From JBKCUI01 sp052161625 (GTDB lineage: Bacteria > Planctomycetota > Planctomycetia > Pirellulales > Pirellulaceae), in assembly GCA_052161625.1 (NCBI GenBank), contig CP197412.1: a stretch of DNA of 64,000 nucleotides; one strand, given 5' to 3'. Positions 9,710 through 17,740 of this stretch are shown piece by piece; within the stretch, counting starts at the first letter, position 1; the number at the start of each line of letters is the position of its first letter. Made by a program: the position numbers and the translations under genes. Under the pieces are notes generated by a model. That model was not told the DNA's origin, searched no databases, and saw nothing but the letters and a program-made list of their open reading frames with translations.

Positions 9710-9947
9710 TTGATTTGATTTTGGCTAGCGAATCGGAGACGAAGCAGTCCTCCCAAAGCAGGACCCTGTCTGGAACTGTAGCCTTTTCCAGCACGCTGCG
9801 ACAAGGGCATCCTAGAACTCGACTGCCCCGCCGTAGGATGCCATCCACCACGACTTGCTTCGCCTCCATCCCTTCGAATTCCATGGAGCTGGCTGCAAAT
9901 CCGCCTGTTGGTCCCTTTCTCAAGTAGAATAGATCGGTCCTTTCCAT
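9669..9947 (-). CDS. possible small hypothetical protein upstream of the methyltransferase
   Basis: A 92-residue frame with balanced composition (MERTDLFYLRKGPTGGFAA...) fills most of the 262-bp gap between the methyltransferase and the divergent esterase, and overlaps the methyltransferase start by 41 bp. A GAGAG stretch sits just before the ATG as a weak ribosome binding site. I recognise no family. It may be a real small gene or chance coding potential; only conservation can decide. Confidence 0.3.
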   Translation of the reverse strand: MERTDLFYLRKGPTGGFAASSMEFEGMEAKQVVVDGILRRGSRVLGCPCRSVLEKATVPDRVLLWEDCFVSDSLAKIKSSGHSSLLCQYARR

Positions 9948-9971
9948 CTCTCATTTCGCTGGAATTCTGCC

Positions 9972-10937
9972 ATGAAGTGCTTTGGCCTCATTCTTTTGTC
10001 GATGACCTCGATCACGGTCTCGTCCGTCGTATTTCTCGGGACAGTCGTGTTGCTTGGGACAACGGTGTTGGGGCAGGACGATTCCGAGGTTGTCCATCGT
10101 CAAGCATCCGCTGCGCTGAGTGAAGCTCCGGGGAAGGAGTTTGTTTACAAGCAATCGGGAGGTAAGGAGAAGGTCATGGAGATCTATTTCCCCAAGGATC
10201 ATGACCCGTCAGCGAAGCGAGTTCCTGCAATTCTGATGTTCCATGGGGGTGGCTGGTCAAGTGGCTCTCTGAAGCAGTTCCGGGCTGCATGCCAATACTT
10301 TGCGAGCCGGGGGATTGTGGCAGCGACCGCCAATTACCGAATGCTCGATAAGGGGGAAGCAGCCAAACTGAATCGATCGACTTCGAAGAAGCGGGTATGT
10401 GTGACCGATGCGAAGAGCGCGATTCGCTGGATGAAACAGAATGCAGAGAAGTTGGGAATCCATCCTGAGAAGCTCGTTGTAGGAGGGGGCTCAGCGGGCG
10501 GTCATGTAGGCCTTCTTGCTACTACCAATCCGGATTTGAACGACCCCAACGACCCGCTCGAAATATCCACACGCGTCGCTGGCTATGTTCTGTTCAATCC
10601 TGCCTTCACCGAGGAGGATTCGGTGGATGCTGAAATCGATGGCCAGAAGCATATAGGTGCCGTGGACGCCCCCGCAGTTGTTTTCTTTGGGACCAACGAT
10701 CCATGGAAAAAAGGCTGGGATGGTGTCGAAGCAAAGTGGAGGAACGTCGAACGAAGCCAATTGCAAGTCTTCTTGGCTCCGCAACAACCGCACGGCTTTT
10801 TTAATCGCGGAGCATGGCAAATCGCCACCTTGCGCGAAGCGGACGTATTCTTGGCATCCATTGGAATTCTCAGCGGGGAGCCGACTTTAGCCCCCGCCGA
10901 ATCGGCAAGGCTGGAAAAACAAAATTCGGTTAGATAA
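9972..10937 (+). CDS. secreted alpha/beta hydrolase (esterase/lipase, BD-FAE type)
   Basis: The 321-residue protein begins with a hydrophobic signal sequence ending near VLGQDD. The hydrolase domain has the oxyanion motif HGGGWSSG of hormone-sensitive-lipase/BD-FAE esterases, nucleophile Ser174 in GGGSAGGH, Asp in FFGTNDPWKKG and His in PQQPHGFFN, so the triad is complete. It probably deacylates a secreted carbohydrate or ester substrate outside the cytoplasm. It is divergent from the methyltransferase and followed within about 30 bp by the ECF sigma gene, though whether these share a transcript is unclear. Confidence 0.85.
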   Translation: MKCFGLILLSMTSITVSSVVFLGTVVLLGTTVLGQDDSEVVHRQASAALSEAPGKEFVYKQSGGKEKVMEIYFPKDHDPSAKRVPAILMFHGGGWSSGSLKQFRAACQYFASRGIVAATANYRMLDKGEAAKLNRSTSKKRVCVTDAKSAIRWMKQNAEKLGIHPEKLVVGGGSAGGHVGLLATTNPDLNDPNDPLEISTRVAGYVLFNPAFTEEDSVDAEIDGQKHIGAVDAPAVVFFGTNDPWKKGWDGVEAKWRNVERSQLQVFLAPQQPHGFFNRGAWQIATLREADVFLASIGILSGEPTLAPAESARLEKQNSVR

Positions 10938-10969
10938 TTCTCTTGGGGCGAAACATCTACGATTCTACG

Positions 10970-11536
10970 ATGTGCGAAGATTCCCTTTCCAATCAGATCC
11001 GCCAGTATGCCGAACGAATGTCGGAGGATGCTCCGTCGGCATTGGCTGGCCTATTCGATTTGACCGCACAGCGTTTGGTCCGTTTCTCCATCACCATCAC
11101 TCGAAATCAGCACGATGCCGAGGATGCCGTTCAAGCGGCGTTGATGTCTGCCGTGGCACGCCCGGCAATGCTGACGAATGCACAAGAACCTTGGCACTAT
11201 CTTTTGCGGATGGTTCGCAATGAATCGTTGATTGTCCTTAGAAAGAAGCGCCGCTGGACACTGGGGTTGGGGATCGGGGATTTGCTCGCGTACCGCACCA
11301 CGGATGGTCTCGAGCAAGAAGACATGCATCGTGAGGTTCTCAAGGCTCTTCGCTCCATACCGCTCGAGCAGAGACAGGTTGTCGTTCTCAAGATTTGGGA
11401 AGAGCTGACGTTTCAAGAAATCGCGGAGGTACTGGAGTGCTCGCTTCAGACCGCAGCAAGTCGTTTTCGCTATGCCATTCAGAAGTTAGCTCCCAAGTTG
11501 GTTTCGTTACGAGGGGAGTCCGTCCGAGATGGCTAG
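10970..11536 (+). CDS. ECF-type RNA polymerase sigma factor
   Basis: From the ATG at 10970 the product has 188 residues, normal for ECF sigmas; an upstream TTG at 10943 would add nine residues but has no advantage. Region 2 is visible as DLTAQRLVRFSITITRNQ with the DAEDAVQAAL segment, and region 4 as LEQRQVVVLKIWEELTFQEI followed by the helix-turn-helix AEVLECSLQTAASRFRYA. The next gene overlaps it by 8 bp and encodes a single-pass membrane protein, as expected for a sigma/anti-sigma pair. The pilin/secretion-like genes downstream are plausible regulon members. Confidence 0.9.
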   Translation: MCEDSLSNQIRQYAERMSEDAPSALAGLFDLTAQRLVRFSITITRNQHDAEDAVQAALMSAVARPAMLTNAQEPWHYLLRMVRNESLIVLRKKRRWTLGLGIGDLLAYRTTDGLEQEDMHREVLKALRSIPLEQRQVVVLKIWEELTFQEIAEVLECSLQTAASRFRYAIQKLAPKLVSLRGESVRDG

Positions 11537-11936
11537 ACAGACTCAGGACCCCAATTCTTTCGGAAATGATGACGAGCGTGTGATCGAGTGGATCCGCGGA
11601 GCAAAGGATTACATCGTCCCCACCGATGACTTGCGCCCGCGACTATTGGAAGCAGCCAAAGATTGGTCGGATGCGAAAGAAGGCGAGCGGCGCATCGGTT
11701 ACGCAATCATCGGTGTTGCAGTGATCGCGTGGTGTAGTTCACTCTGCTGGCCTTGGTTGGCCTCGATTCAGGCTCGTCAAACACCTCGCACCTACGAAGC
11801 GATAAAACAGCGGACGTTGGAAATTCACGATACCACGACTACCGATATTCATGACGCTACCTTGCAAGCCTACGAAGAGTGGCGAGCCGAATCGCAGCGA
11901 AGGCTGCCGATCGCCAATCAAATCCTCTCCAAGTAA
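11529..11936 (+). CDS. single-pass membrane protein, putative partner (anti-sigma) of the ECF factor
   Basis: The 135-residue protein has a ~55-residue cytoplasmic N-terminal part, one transmembrane helix (RIGYAIIGVAVIAWCSSLCWPW) and a ~60-residue outer part. It overlaps the sigma gene by 8 bp, implying translational coupling. No zinc-binding HxxxCxxC of ZAS anti-sigmas is present, so the anti-sigma role is inferred from position and topology alone. It could also be a structural protein of the secretion-like cluster that follows. Confidence 0.65.
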   Translation: MARQTQDPNSFGNDDERVIEWIRGAKDYIVPTDDLRPRLLEAAKDWSDAKEGERRIGYAIIGVAVIAWCSSLCWPWLASIQARQTPRTYEAIKQRTLEIHDTTTTDIHDATLQAYEEWRAESQRRLPIANQILSK

Positions 11937-12005
11937 CTAAATAAATCCCTGCGTGCACTGCATCTGTTGGGTAACCCCCCCGACCGACCGCGTGGAGCAC
12001 CGAGC

Positions 12006-12953
12006 ATGGGAACACTTCTAGAACAGCAAGCCAGCCTGAGCGACTTCCTCGAATTTCAGAGGGAGCTACAAGATCTGCTCATAGCCAGCAACCTTTCGAG
12101 CCGATCGCCCTGGGGGAATCCCCAGCGCCTCGCACGGCAAATCGAAACCTATTCGAATGAGTTCGCAATGCAGGTCGGGCGGGGAAAAAGCTTTGAAGAT
12201 GCGTTGGATGCGAGATCGGATTTCTCCTTTCCAGTACGTTTATCTTGGAACGCGTGGTTAGCGACCCAGCGATCGCCCGAATCGTTTGAACTTTTGCAGC
12301 CTCCTTTCGCGAAGATTCCTGGGACAAGACGGACATGGTTCTTGCCCTTGCAGTTGGCCATACTTCTTGTCCTGGCATTTCTCATACTCATTGTTTGGAG
12401 CGCATGGGGAGCGAGAGCACTGCTGTTTGTTTATCGCGATTCGCATCTGCAGCCTGGCATTCTCGTCCGTTGGATGAAACAGATTTCCGACCTGCCGTTT
12501 GGGCTGTGGATTGGAATCTTGGCTCTTGCGTTTCTCGCGATCTTTTCTCTCTATCGATGGATTCAGCGACGGGAGGGGGCGAGGTGGAACGAACGCTCTT
12601 CCGAGGTGATCGCCATCACCAAATGGCAAAAAGGAAAGTTCATCGAGCTCCTTACTTCTCGGAACCACACGATCGAATCGGCGACCGATCTATTAAGGTC
12701 CATTGAGAAAGCCCCTTCGGCAGCAGAGACCGTGAGCGAAGAACCAGTCTCCAGCGGTTTGATCCACAAGAATTGGCTAGCTGTTTGGGGAGCCGATTGG
12801 GCATTCGAAAAGCGGATGACATTCAAAGTCTCTTCAGCCCCCTACATGGTATTCCTGGCCATGAGTGGCTTGATCGTTTTCGGCGTAGGCCTCGCTGTGT
12901 TCGGTCCTATGATCGAACTGCTTTACGCATTACTGCCTGCGGGAGCATTCTAA
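12006..12953 (+). CDS. GspF/PilC-like membrane protein 1
   Basis: The 315-residue product from the ATG at 12006 (GGAG about 10 bp upstream; a TTG at 11967 is less likely) has an N-terminal soluble helical region, a long hydrophobic segment (LPLQLAILLVLAFLILIV), a second TM near 12480-12560, another cytoplasmic domain and a C-terminal TM. This is the topology of type II secretion F proteins. Sequence conservation is weak, and I rely on similarity of layout to the next two genes. It would act as the inner-membrane platform of a pseudopilus. The next gene starts immediately at its stop codon. Confidence 0.6.
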   Translation: MGTLLEQQASLSDFLEFQRELQDLLIASNLSSRSPWGNPQRLARQIETYSNEFAMQVGRGKSFEDALDARSDFSFPVRLSWNAWLATQRSPESFELLQPPFAKIPGTRRTWFLPLQLAILLVLAFLILIVWSAWGARALLFVYRDSHLQPGILVRWMKQISDLPFGLWIGILALAFLAIFSLYRWIQRREGARWNERSSEVIAITKWQKGKFIELLTSRNHTIESATDLLRSIEKAPSAAETVSEEPVSSGLIHKNWLAVWGADWAFEKRMTFKVSSAPYMVFLAMSGLIVFGVGLAVFGPMIELLYALLPAGAF

Positions 12954-14006
12954 ATGAGCACCGAACGACCTGCTTACTTGATCAAGATCGACGAAGCCCT
13001 CGAGAGCCGTCAGCCCTTAGCGGAGTTCTTAGAGACTGGGCTTAGCGAGGTTTATTCCAAGGCTGACCCACGCACGAGGAGGTGGATGACTAAACTTCGA
13101 GATTCCGCAACCGCAGAGGAGTTGCTCGGCTCCAACGGGGCATCTGCTTTGCTTCCTGTCCTGTTGCGGTATTCCGAACAAGATATGGCGGGCCTTCGGC
13201 GTGACTCGAAAATACTTCTTCGAACTCCCTCGCTTCCAACACGAGCGTGGAGTGCGTTCGTGAACTACCCTGCGATCGTGTTGGCTGTCACGATGACTCT
13301 GTTCCTGATGCAAGCGTACTGGATCTCTCCCGTCTTCGAGCAGATGTTTCGGGAGTTCCAATTGAGGCTTCCATCCATCACCCGATTGGTCTTTACCGTC
13401 AATGCTTGGACACGGGACTACATCCTTGCTTTCTCCATCATGGTGATTGCCGGATATCTTCTGTGGGGGAGTCTCAAGGTCTTTGGGGCTAGTATCGTCG
13501 ATCGGCTGCAATCGTTTCGACCCATTGGATTGCTGGTTTCAGGGAGCCGACGAAACTTACTTGCCATGTCGCGATTCCTTCAAACCCTTGCCGAGCTGAA
13601 AGAGCTAGGGGCGATGGATCGTGACGCCATCAGCGTTGCAGCGAAGACAAGCCAGAGCCATTGGCTGCAGTGCAATGCAAAGAGCTTAGTCGACACACTG
13701 GAGCGAGACTCGGTAAAACGTGGCGTGAAGAAATGGGAAGCGACGGGCGATGTCGCACAGCCTGCCGGCGTGGATCTCCCGTATCCTCCGCTGTTAATTC
13801 AAACATTGCAAGAAACCAGCGACCCGCATGCTCCAGCGTTTCTTCGTGCTCTAGCCGATTCCTATCGCACACGAGCAGAGATTTTTCTTGAGAAAACTGA
13901 ACAAACCGCTTCACCTTGGGCGGTCTTTCTAACGGGAATATTGGTTCTGATGTTGATTCTGGCGCTCCTCCTGCCACTTGTCTCCTTGGTCACTGCGCTC
14001 TCGTAA
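12954..14006 (+). CDS. GspF/PilC-like membrane protein 2
   Basis: This 350-residue protein begins one base after the stop of the previous gene. It contains the hallmark GspF segment: a TM followed by ISPVFEQMFREFQLRLPSIT and a second TM, where the P-x-F-x-x-M/L-F-x-x-F-x-x-x-LP pattern is typical of T2SS-F/PilC. A final TM (VFLTGILVLMLILALLLPLV) ends the protein. It is the second of three tandem F-like genes. No GspE-type ATPase or GspD secretin is encoded nearby in this window, so the energy source and exit route are unknown. Confidence 0.78.
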   Translation: MSTERPAYLIKIDEALESRQPLAEFLETGLSEVYSKADPRTRRWMTKLRDSATAEELLGSNGASALLPVLLRYSEQDMAGLRRDSKILLRTPSLPTRAWSAFVNYPAIVLAVTMTLFLMQAYWISPVFEQMFREFQLRLPSITRLVFTVNAWTRDYILAFSIMVIAGYLLWGSLKVFGASIVDRLQSFRPIGLLVSGSRRNLLAMSRFLQTLAELKELGAMDRDAISVAAKTSQSHWLQCNAKSLVDTLERDSVKRGVKKWEATGDVAQPAGVDLPYPPLLIQTLQETSDPHAPAFLRALADSYRTRAEIFLEKTEQTASPWAVFLTGILVLMLILALLLPLVSLVTALS

Positions 14007-14020
14007 GGAGTAGCCATACG

Positions 14021-15112
14021 ATGTCAGCAACTCAATCTTTTCGACTGGTTCATCGGCAGGGCGTTCCTTGGCGGTCCGTCTCATTCACCCATCGAGACGA
14101 CTTCGAAGCGATACAGCTTGGTTTTTTGCAAGTCCTTCGAGCCGCCATCGTCACACATCGCCCGATGGCGCCGACCATGCGTGCGCTCGCAGAAGAGCTT
14201 CGAGGGGGAGCGCAGCGAGATGTTCGAAGGCTTGCTGGGCAACTTGAGGCGGGCGTTTCTCTCCCGAACGCATGCGAGCAGTTTCCTTCGTTGTTGGATG
14301 AAGAAACAATTCTCACGATTCGCATTGGATCTCATTCTGGTTTGCTGATCCCTGGACTGGACAAACTGATTGAAATGCAGCGAGACCGACTTCGGGGGAG
14401 AGCCAGTCGTCCGCGATTCGATCGGCTCTACTGGATCAGCATGACCATTGTGACGCTGATTTGTTGGAGCTTTTTGATGCTCCGGATCTATCCGACGCTG
14501 ATCAAGATCTTTGACGAATTCGCGATGCAATTGCCGGCCAAAATTCAAATCGTCGGTTATCTATGGAACGCATTTGTCCGACTTTGGCCCTTGATACTCC
14601 TAGGGTTGGTATTCCTCAGCACGATTAGTATCGCGAAGCGTTGGGAACGCTGGCTATGGCGAAAATGGAGCCGCATATTTGGTGATGGATTCGGCCCTCA
14701 AATCCCGCCGATAACAATGGAATGGATTGCTTTAGCCCTGCGATTCGACAGGCCGCTGTCAACCATCCTATCCACTCTGGCGAAATACCACTTTCATCGG
14801 GAGACGAGAGGCCGATTGCTCGAAGCGCGAAACGATATCGAGTTGGGGACGCCTGCCTGGGAGGCACTAAGCGCTTCCAAAATGATTTCTCCTTCCGAAT
14901 TCCAATTTCTGACGTCGCACGAGAAGGCCAATCTGCAAGCTTACTTTTTGGAATCGCAAGCGCGTCAGAGTCGTTCGCAGCAAGAGCGTTGGTCGGCGTT
15001 GAAGGTCCTGTTGTCCCATCCATTGTTAGCGATCGTGTTTGGGCTTTTTGTTGGCCTGATCTGCATCTCGTTCTTCGAACTCCTCGTGTCGCTCATCACA
15101 AGCCTTTCCTAA
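14021..15112 (+). CDS. GspF/PilC-like membrane protein 3
   Basis: The start is set at ATG 14021, preceded by AAGGAG at the right distance; a longer frame from 13916 would run through the previous gene's 3' end and is rejected. The 363-residue protein has an N-terminal F domain with LRGGAQRDVRRLAGQLEAGV and IRIGSHSGLL, which fits the first F domain of GspF, then a TM with IYPTLIKIFDEFAMQLPAKI, the hallmark segment, and a C-terminal TM (LLAIVFGLFVGLICISFFEL). It looks the least degenerate of the three tandem copies. Confidence 0.8.
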   Translation: MSATQSFRLVHRQGVPWRSVSFTHRDDFEAIQLGFLQVLRAAIVTHRPMAPTMRALAEELRGGAQRDVRRLAGQLEAGVSLPNACEQFPSLLDEETILTIRIGSHSGLLIPGLDKLIEMQRDRLRGRASRPRFDRLYWISMTIVTLICWSFLMLRIYPTLIKIFDEFAMQLPAKIQIVGYLWNAFVRLWPLILLGLVFLSTISIAKRWERWLWRKWSRIFGDGFGPQIPPITMEWIALALRFDRPLSTILSTLAKYHFHRETRGRLLEARNDIELGTPAWEALSASKMISPSEFQFLTSHEKANLQAYFLESQARQSRSQQERWSALKVLLSHPLLAIVFGLFVGLICISFFELLVSLITSLS

Positions 15113-15125
15113 GGGGAAACGAGCC

Positions 15126-15548
15126 GTGCTCAACCCAAAAATGATTTCTCCCTTCAAGACCAAAATACGAGCAGGGATCGCCTCGATTGAGATCGTTGTC
15201 GCTTGCACGCTCCTCGTTGCAGTCATCGGTACATCGGCCGCTTTGATGGTTCGCATCCGAGCGATTGGGGTCGATGCTGAGTATCGATCGATCGCCTTGC
15301 AAGAAATCGCTAACGAATTGGAGTCTCGGCTGGCGCAGAACGCCGACGAGCTCTCCAAACTTCCTGTGGAGTGGAAACCTAGTGACTCCCTCCTGCATCG
15401 CTGGCCCGATTCCGTCCTCCGCTACAAAGAAATCCACGATGAGATTGGAATACGTGGGACCGTGACCTTTCTTCGAACGACCTCCCCAGCCAGCGAGCCG
15501 ATCGAACTATCGGGATGGATCGCATTTAAACAAGGAGATGCACCTTGA
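15126..15548 (+). CDS. pseudopilin-like protein (GspI-like)
   Basis: The 140-residue product uses a GTG start at 15126 with AAGGGG upstream; ATG 15141 is an alternative. The N-terminus has a prepilin-like site: basic residues, then G-IASIEIVVACTLL, with Glu at +5 after the Gly and a hydrophobic helix. This suits cleavage by a type IV prepilin peptidase. The short C-terminal domain and position between F-like proteins and two further pseudopilins fit a minor pseudopilin such as GspI/GspH. The next gene overlaps it by 4 bp (TTGA). Confidence 0.65.
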   Translation: MLNPKMISPFKTKIRAGIASIEIVVACTLLVAVIGTSAALMVRIRAIGVDAEYRSIALQEIANELESRLAQNADELSKLPVEWKPSDSLLHRWPDSVLRYKEIHDEIGIRGTVTFLRTTSPASEPIELSGWIAFKQGDAP

Positions 15549-16087
15549 GAAATAAACGACGCGGATCCATGTTGATTCAGCAATTGATCCTAATCGGTCT
15601 TTCGGGGGTGGTGACGTTGGTCGCCGTGCAACTTATTCACCGATCGCTATCTTTTGCGAACGGATTTCAAAGCCAATTCAACCTTGGTCGCTCCCACACG
15701 TTGTTGGTAAGGCAGTTTCGAGAGGACGCGCATCATGCCATCTCGATCTCCAGTCCGGATAGTGGTGTGCTCGTGATGAAGATTCTGGGGGGCAATGAAA
15801 TCGCTTATCGGATCCAAGAGCTCTATCTCGAACGGAAGGAAATCGGCTTCGAGAGGGAGAGAGTGACAACGGAGCGATTTCATTTAGGTCCGCATACGGT
15901 GGCATCGTTCGATGCGAACCGTCAGAACGTTCGGCTTTCTTTGGTTCGGCACGCGCCCGACGACCGTGAGAAATTGCTACCGCACAAAACAATGATCGTC
16001 GAGGTTCCATGGTTGCTGGGCGATGACATGGATGCGACCGAGCCGTCGCGACCGGGTACAGAATCAGGAGTCCGCAATGAAGAATAG
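15545..16087 (+). CDS. divergent pseudopilin-like protein (GspJ-like)
   Basis: The 180-residue product begins at TTG 15545, overlapping the previous stop by 4 bp. After RNKRRG comes SMLIQQLILIGLSGVVTLV, a hydrophobic helix in pilin position, but residue +5 after the Gly is Gln rather than the conserved Glu. The rest is a ~140-residue soluble domain. The gene order and size fit GspJ, but sequence identity is too low to be sure. It overlaps the next gene by 11 bp. Confidence 0.55.
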   Translation: MRNKRRGSMLIQQLILIGLSGVVTLVAVQLIHRSLSFANGFQSQFNLGRSHTLLVRQFREDAHHAISISSPDSGVLVMKILGGNEIAYRIQELYLERKEIGFERERVTTERFHLGPHTVASFDANRQNVRLSLVRHAPDDREKLLPHKTMIVEVPWLLGDDMDATEPSRPGTESGVRNEE

Positions 16088-16628
16088 TTATTGGAAGCTG
16101 CATCGGGGAACCTTGCACACTCGTGGTAGACGCGGGATAGCCATCATCGTTGCCGTCGCAGCGCTCACTATTGTCACGGGAATGATCGTCCCCCTCGTCC
16201 CCCCTGCGCTGCGTGCGCGGAGGCAATGTGAGGTGGAAGAAGTGGCTCTGCAGGCGGAAATGCTTCGATATGCGGCACTTCAATTTGGAGTTCTACATTG
16301 GTCTGCGGAAGCGGAATCCGTGGAGAAGCGAGGGAGTATTCGACTTGATGAGAATGCAGCCACTTCGGGGGAGTGGAGTGTGAAAGTCGTCCGCTTGGAC
16401 GAAACCGAGCGTTACCGAATGGAGATCGCGGCAATTGTTCATGCAGCGGGGGCGAATGAAAACGCGGCATCATCGATTGACCAAGTTAAATCGCGTTACG
16501 AGATCGAATTGGATCGCTCGGTCTTGGAGTCGCTGCAAGAGCGATTGGTGACAGAGCGTGAACAAAGGGGTCGGACTGGATCCCCTAGCAGTATCCGCAT
16601 CGGTATCAACTCAATCAATAACAACTAA
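16077..16628 (+). CDS. pseudopilin-like or GspK-like protein
   Basis: ATG 16077, with CAGGAG seven bases upstream, gives 183 residues; the frame extends upstream but those codons lie in the previous gene. The basic leader THTRGRRG precedes a hydrophobic helix (IAIIVAVAALTIVTGMIV) as in the N-terminus of GspK, which characteristically carries RRG-hydrophobic and lacks Glu+5. The soluble part is only ~130 residues, shorter than true GspK. It would cap or initiate a pseudopilus. 28 bp downstream lies the DUF1559 prepilin gene. Confidence 0.55.
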   Translation: MKNSYWKLHRGTLHTRGRRGIAIIVAVAALTIVTGMIVPLVPPALRARRQCEVEEVALQAEMLRYAALQFGVLHWSAEAESVEKRGSIRLDENAATSGEWSVKVVRLDETERYRMEIAAIVHAAGANENAASSIDQVKSRYEIELDRSVLESLQERLVTEREQRGRTGSPSSIRIGINSINNN

Positions 16629-16656
16629 CGGCACCTTTTAGTCCAGGAGACATTTT

Positions 16657-17550
16657 ATGCGTATTTATGCCAGATCGAATTGGAAGCGGGGTTTCACACT
16701 TGTGGAACTGTTGGTGGTCATTGCAATCATCGGCATTCTCGTGGGACTTCTTTTGCCAGCCGTGCAGGCAGCCCGGGAGGCCGCACGTCGGATGCAATGC
16801 ACGAACAACTTAGCGCAACTTGGGCTGGCGAGCCATAACTTTGAGTTCAACTACGGCACTCTTCCTGCGGGAGTTTCGAATCCGGATGGTCCCATTCGAT
16901 ACGAACCGCTTGGAAACCACACCAGCTGGACCGTCCAGCTCTTACCCTATTTGGAACAATCGGCTGCTTACAAATTGTTCAATCAAGAGTTAGGAGTCTA
17001 CGCATCGGAAAACCTCCCGGTGCGCAATGCTGTGATCCCAACGTTCATTTGCCCATCGAGTCCTGACCAGTACATGCGACGCTCGGACGTAGAGGATGCA
17101 ACGGTCCGGATCTCCAGCTACGTTGGGATCCACCATGCAACGGAATCGCCGATTGACAAGACAAACAACGGCGTTCTTTTTCTGAACAGTGTCATTCGAT
17201 TCAACGAGATCACAGATGGCTTAACCAATACCTTCTTGGTCTCAGAGAAACGAGGGAGTGGCGACCGATTCGGTTGGACCTCGGGAACCCGCGATACACT
17301 TCGCAATACAAGCTCCATCAATGGTGCAAAGCTCGCTTTGTCGGAAGAGGAACTTAGTAAAAAGGAGAAGGAACCATTGCCGCTCGGCTCTCTCGAAGTC
17401 GGTGGATTGGGTAGCTACCACACGGGCGGAGTCAATGTGGTGATTTGCGATGGGGCGGTTCGTTTTGTGTCGCAATCCACCGATACAACAGTTCTGCAAA
17501 ACTTAGGGAATCGAGCCGATGGACAACTGGTTTCCATGGGTGATTACTAG
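16657..17550 (+). CDS. DUF1559 prepilin-like protein (H-x9-DG family)
   Basis: The 297-residue protein has the canonical type III signal GFTLVELLVVIAIIGILVGL followed by LLPAVQAAREAARRMQC, the planctomycete DUF1559 N-terminus. The C-terminal motif is SYHTGGVNVVICDG, that is H-x9-DG, the family signature. It contains no transmembrane segment beyond the pilin helix. It ends the sigma-F-pseudopilin cluster and could be its major subunit, although planctomycetes encode many DUF1559 proteins at unrelated loci. Confidence 0.93.
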   Translation: MRIYARSNWKRGFTLVELLVVIAIIGILVGLLLPAVQAAREAARRMQCTNNLAQLGLASHNFEFNYGTLPAGVSNPDGPIRYEPLGNHTSWTVQLLPYLEQSAAYKLFNQELGVYASENLPVRNAVIPTFICPSSPDQYMRRSDVEDATVRISSYVGIHHATESPIDKTNNGVLFLNSVIRFNEITDGLTNTFLVSEKRGSGDRFGWTSGTRDTLRNTSSINGAKLALSEEELSKKEKEPLPLGSLEVGGLGSYHTGGVNVVICDGAVRFVSQSTDTTVLQNLGNRADGQLVSMGDY

Positions 17551-17612
17551 TCCATTTGGGGAGGAAACGAGGGTACTCAAGTCCCTATTCTCGATCGGTT
17601 CCCAGGGATTCG

Positions 17613-17738
17613 ATGAAAAAGAGAGCACGAGAACGGACAAAACTCAAGCGGCTATCTAAGATGATGGGATTGGCGGTCTCGAAGATCGCGAAGGTCGAGA
17701 TCCGTGATCGTTATCTAGAGAATGCAGAGATAGTTTGA
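17613..17738 (+). CDS. possible 41-aa basic protein
   Basis: ATG 17613 opens a 41-residue Lys/Arg-rich frame (MKKRARERTKLKRLSKMMGL...) with AGGG a few bases upstream. Its stop codon lies 3 bases before the ATG of the next secreted protein gene. It could be a translational leader or a chance frame. No family recognised. Confidence 0.3.
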   Translation: MKKRARERTKLKRLSKMMGLAVSKIAKVEIRDRYLENAEIV

Positions 17739-17740
17739 GC

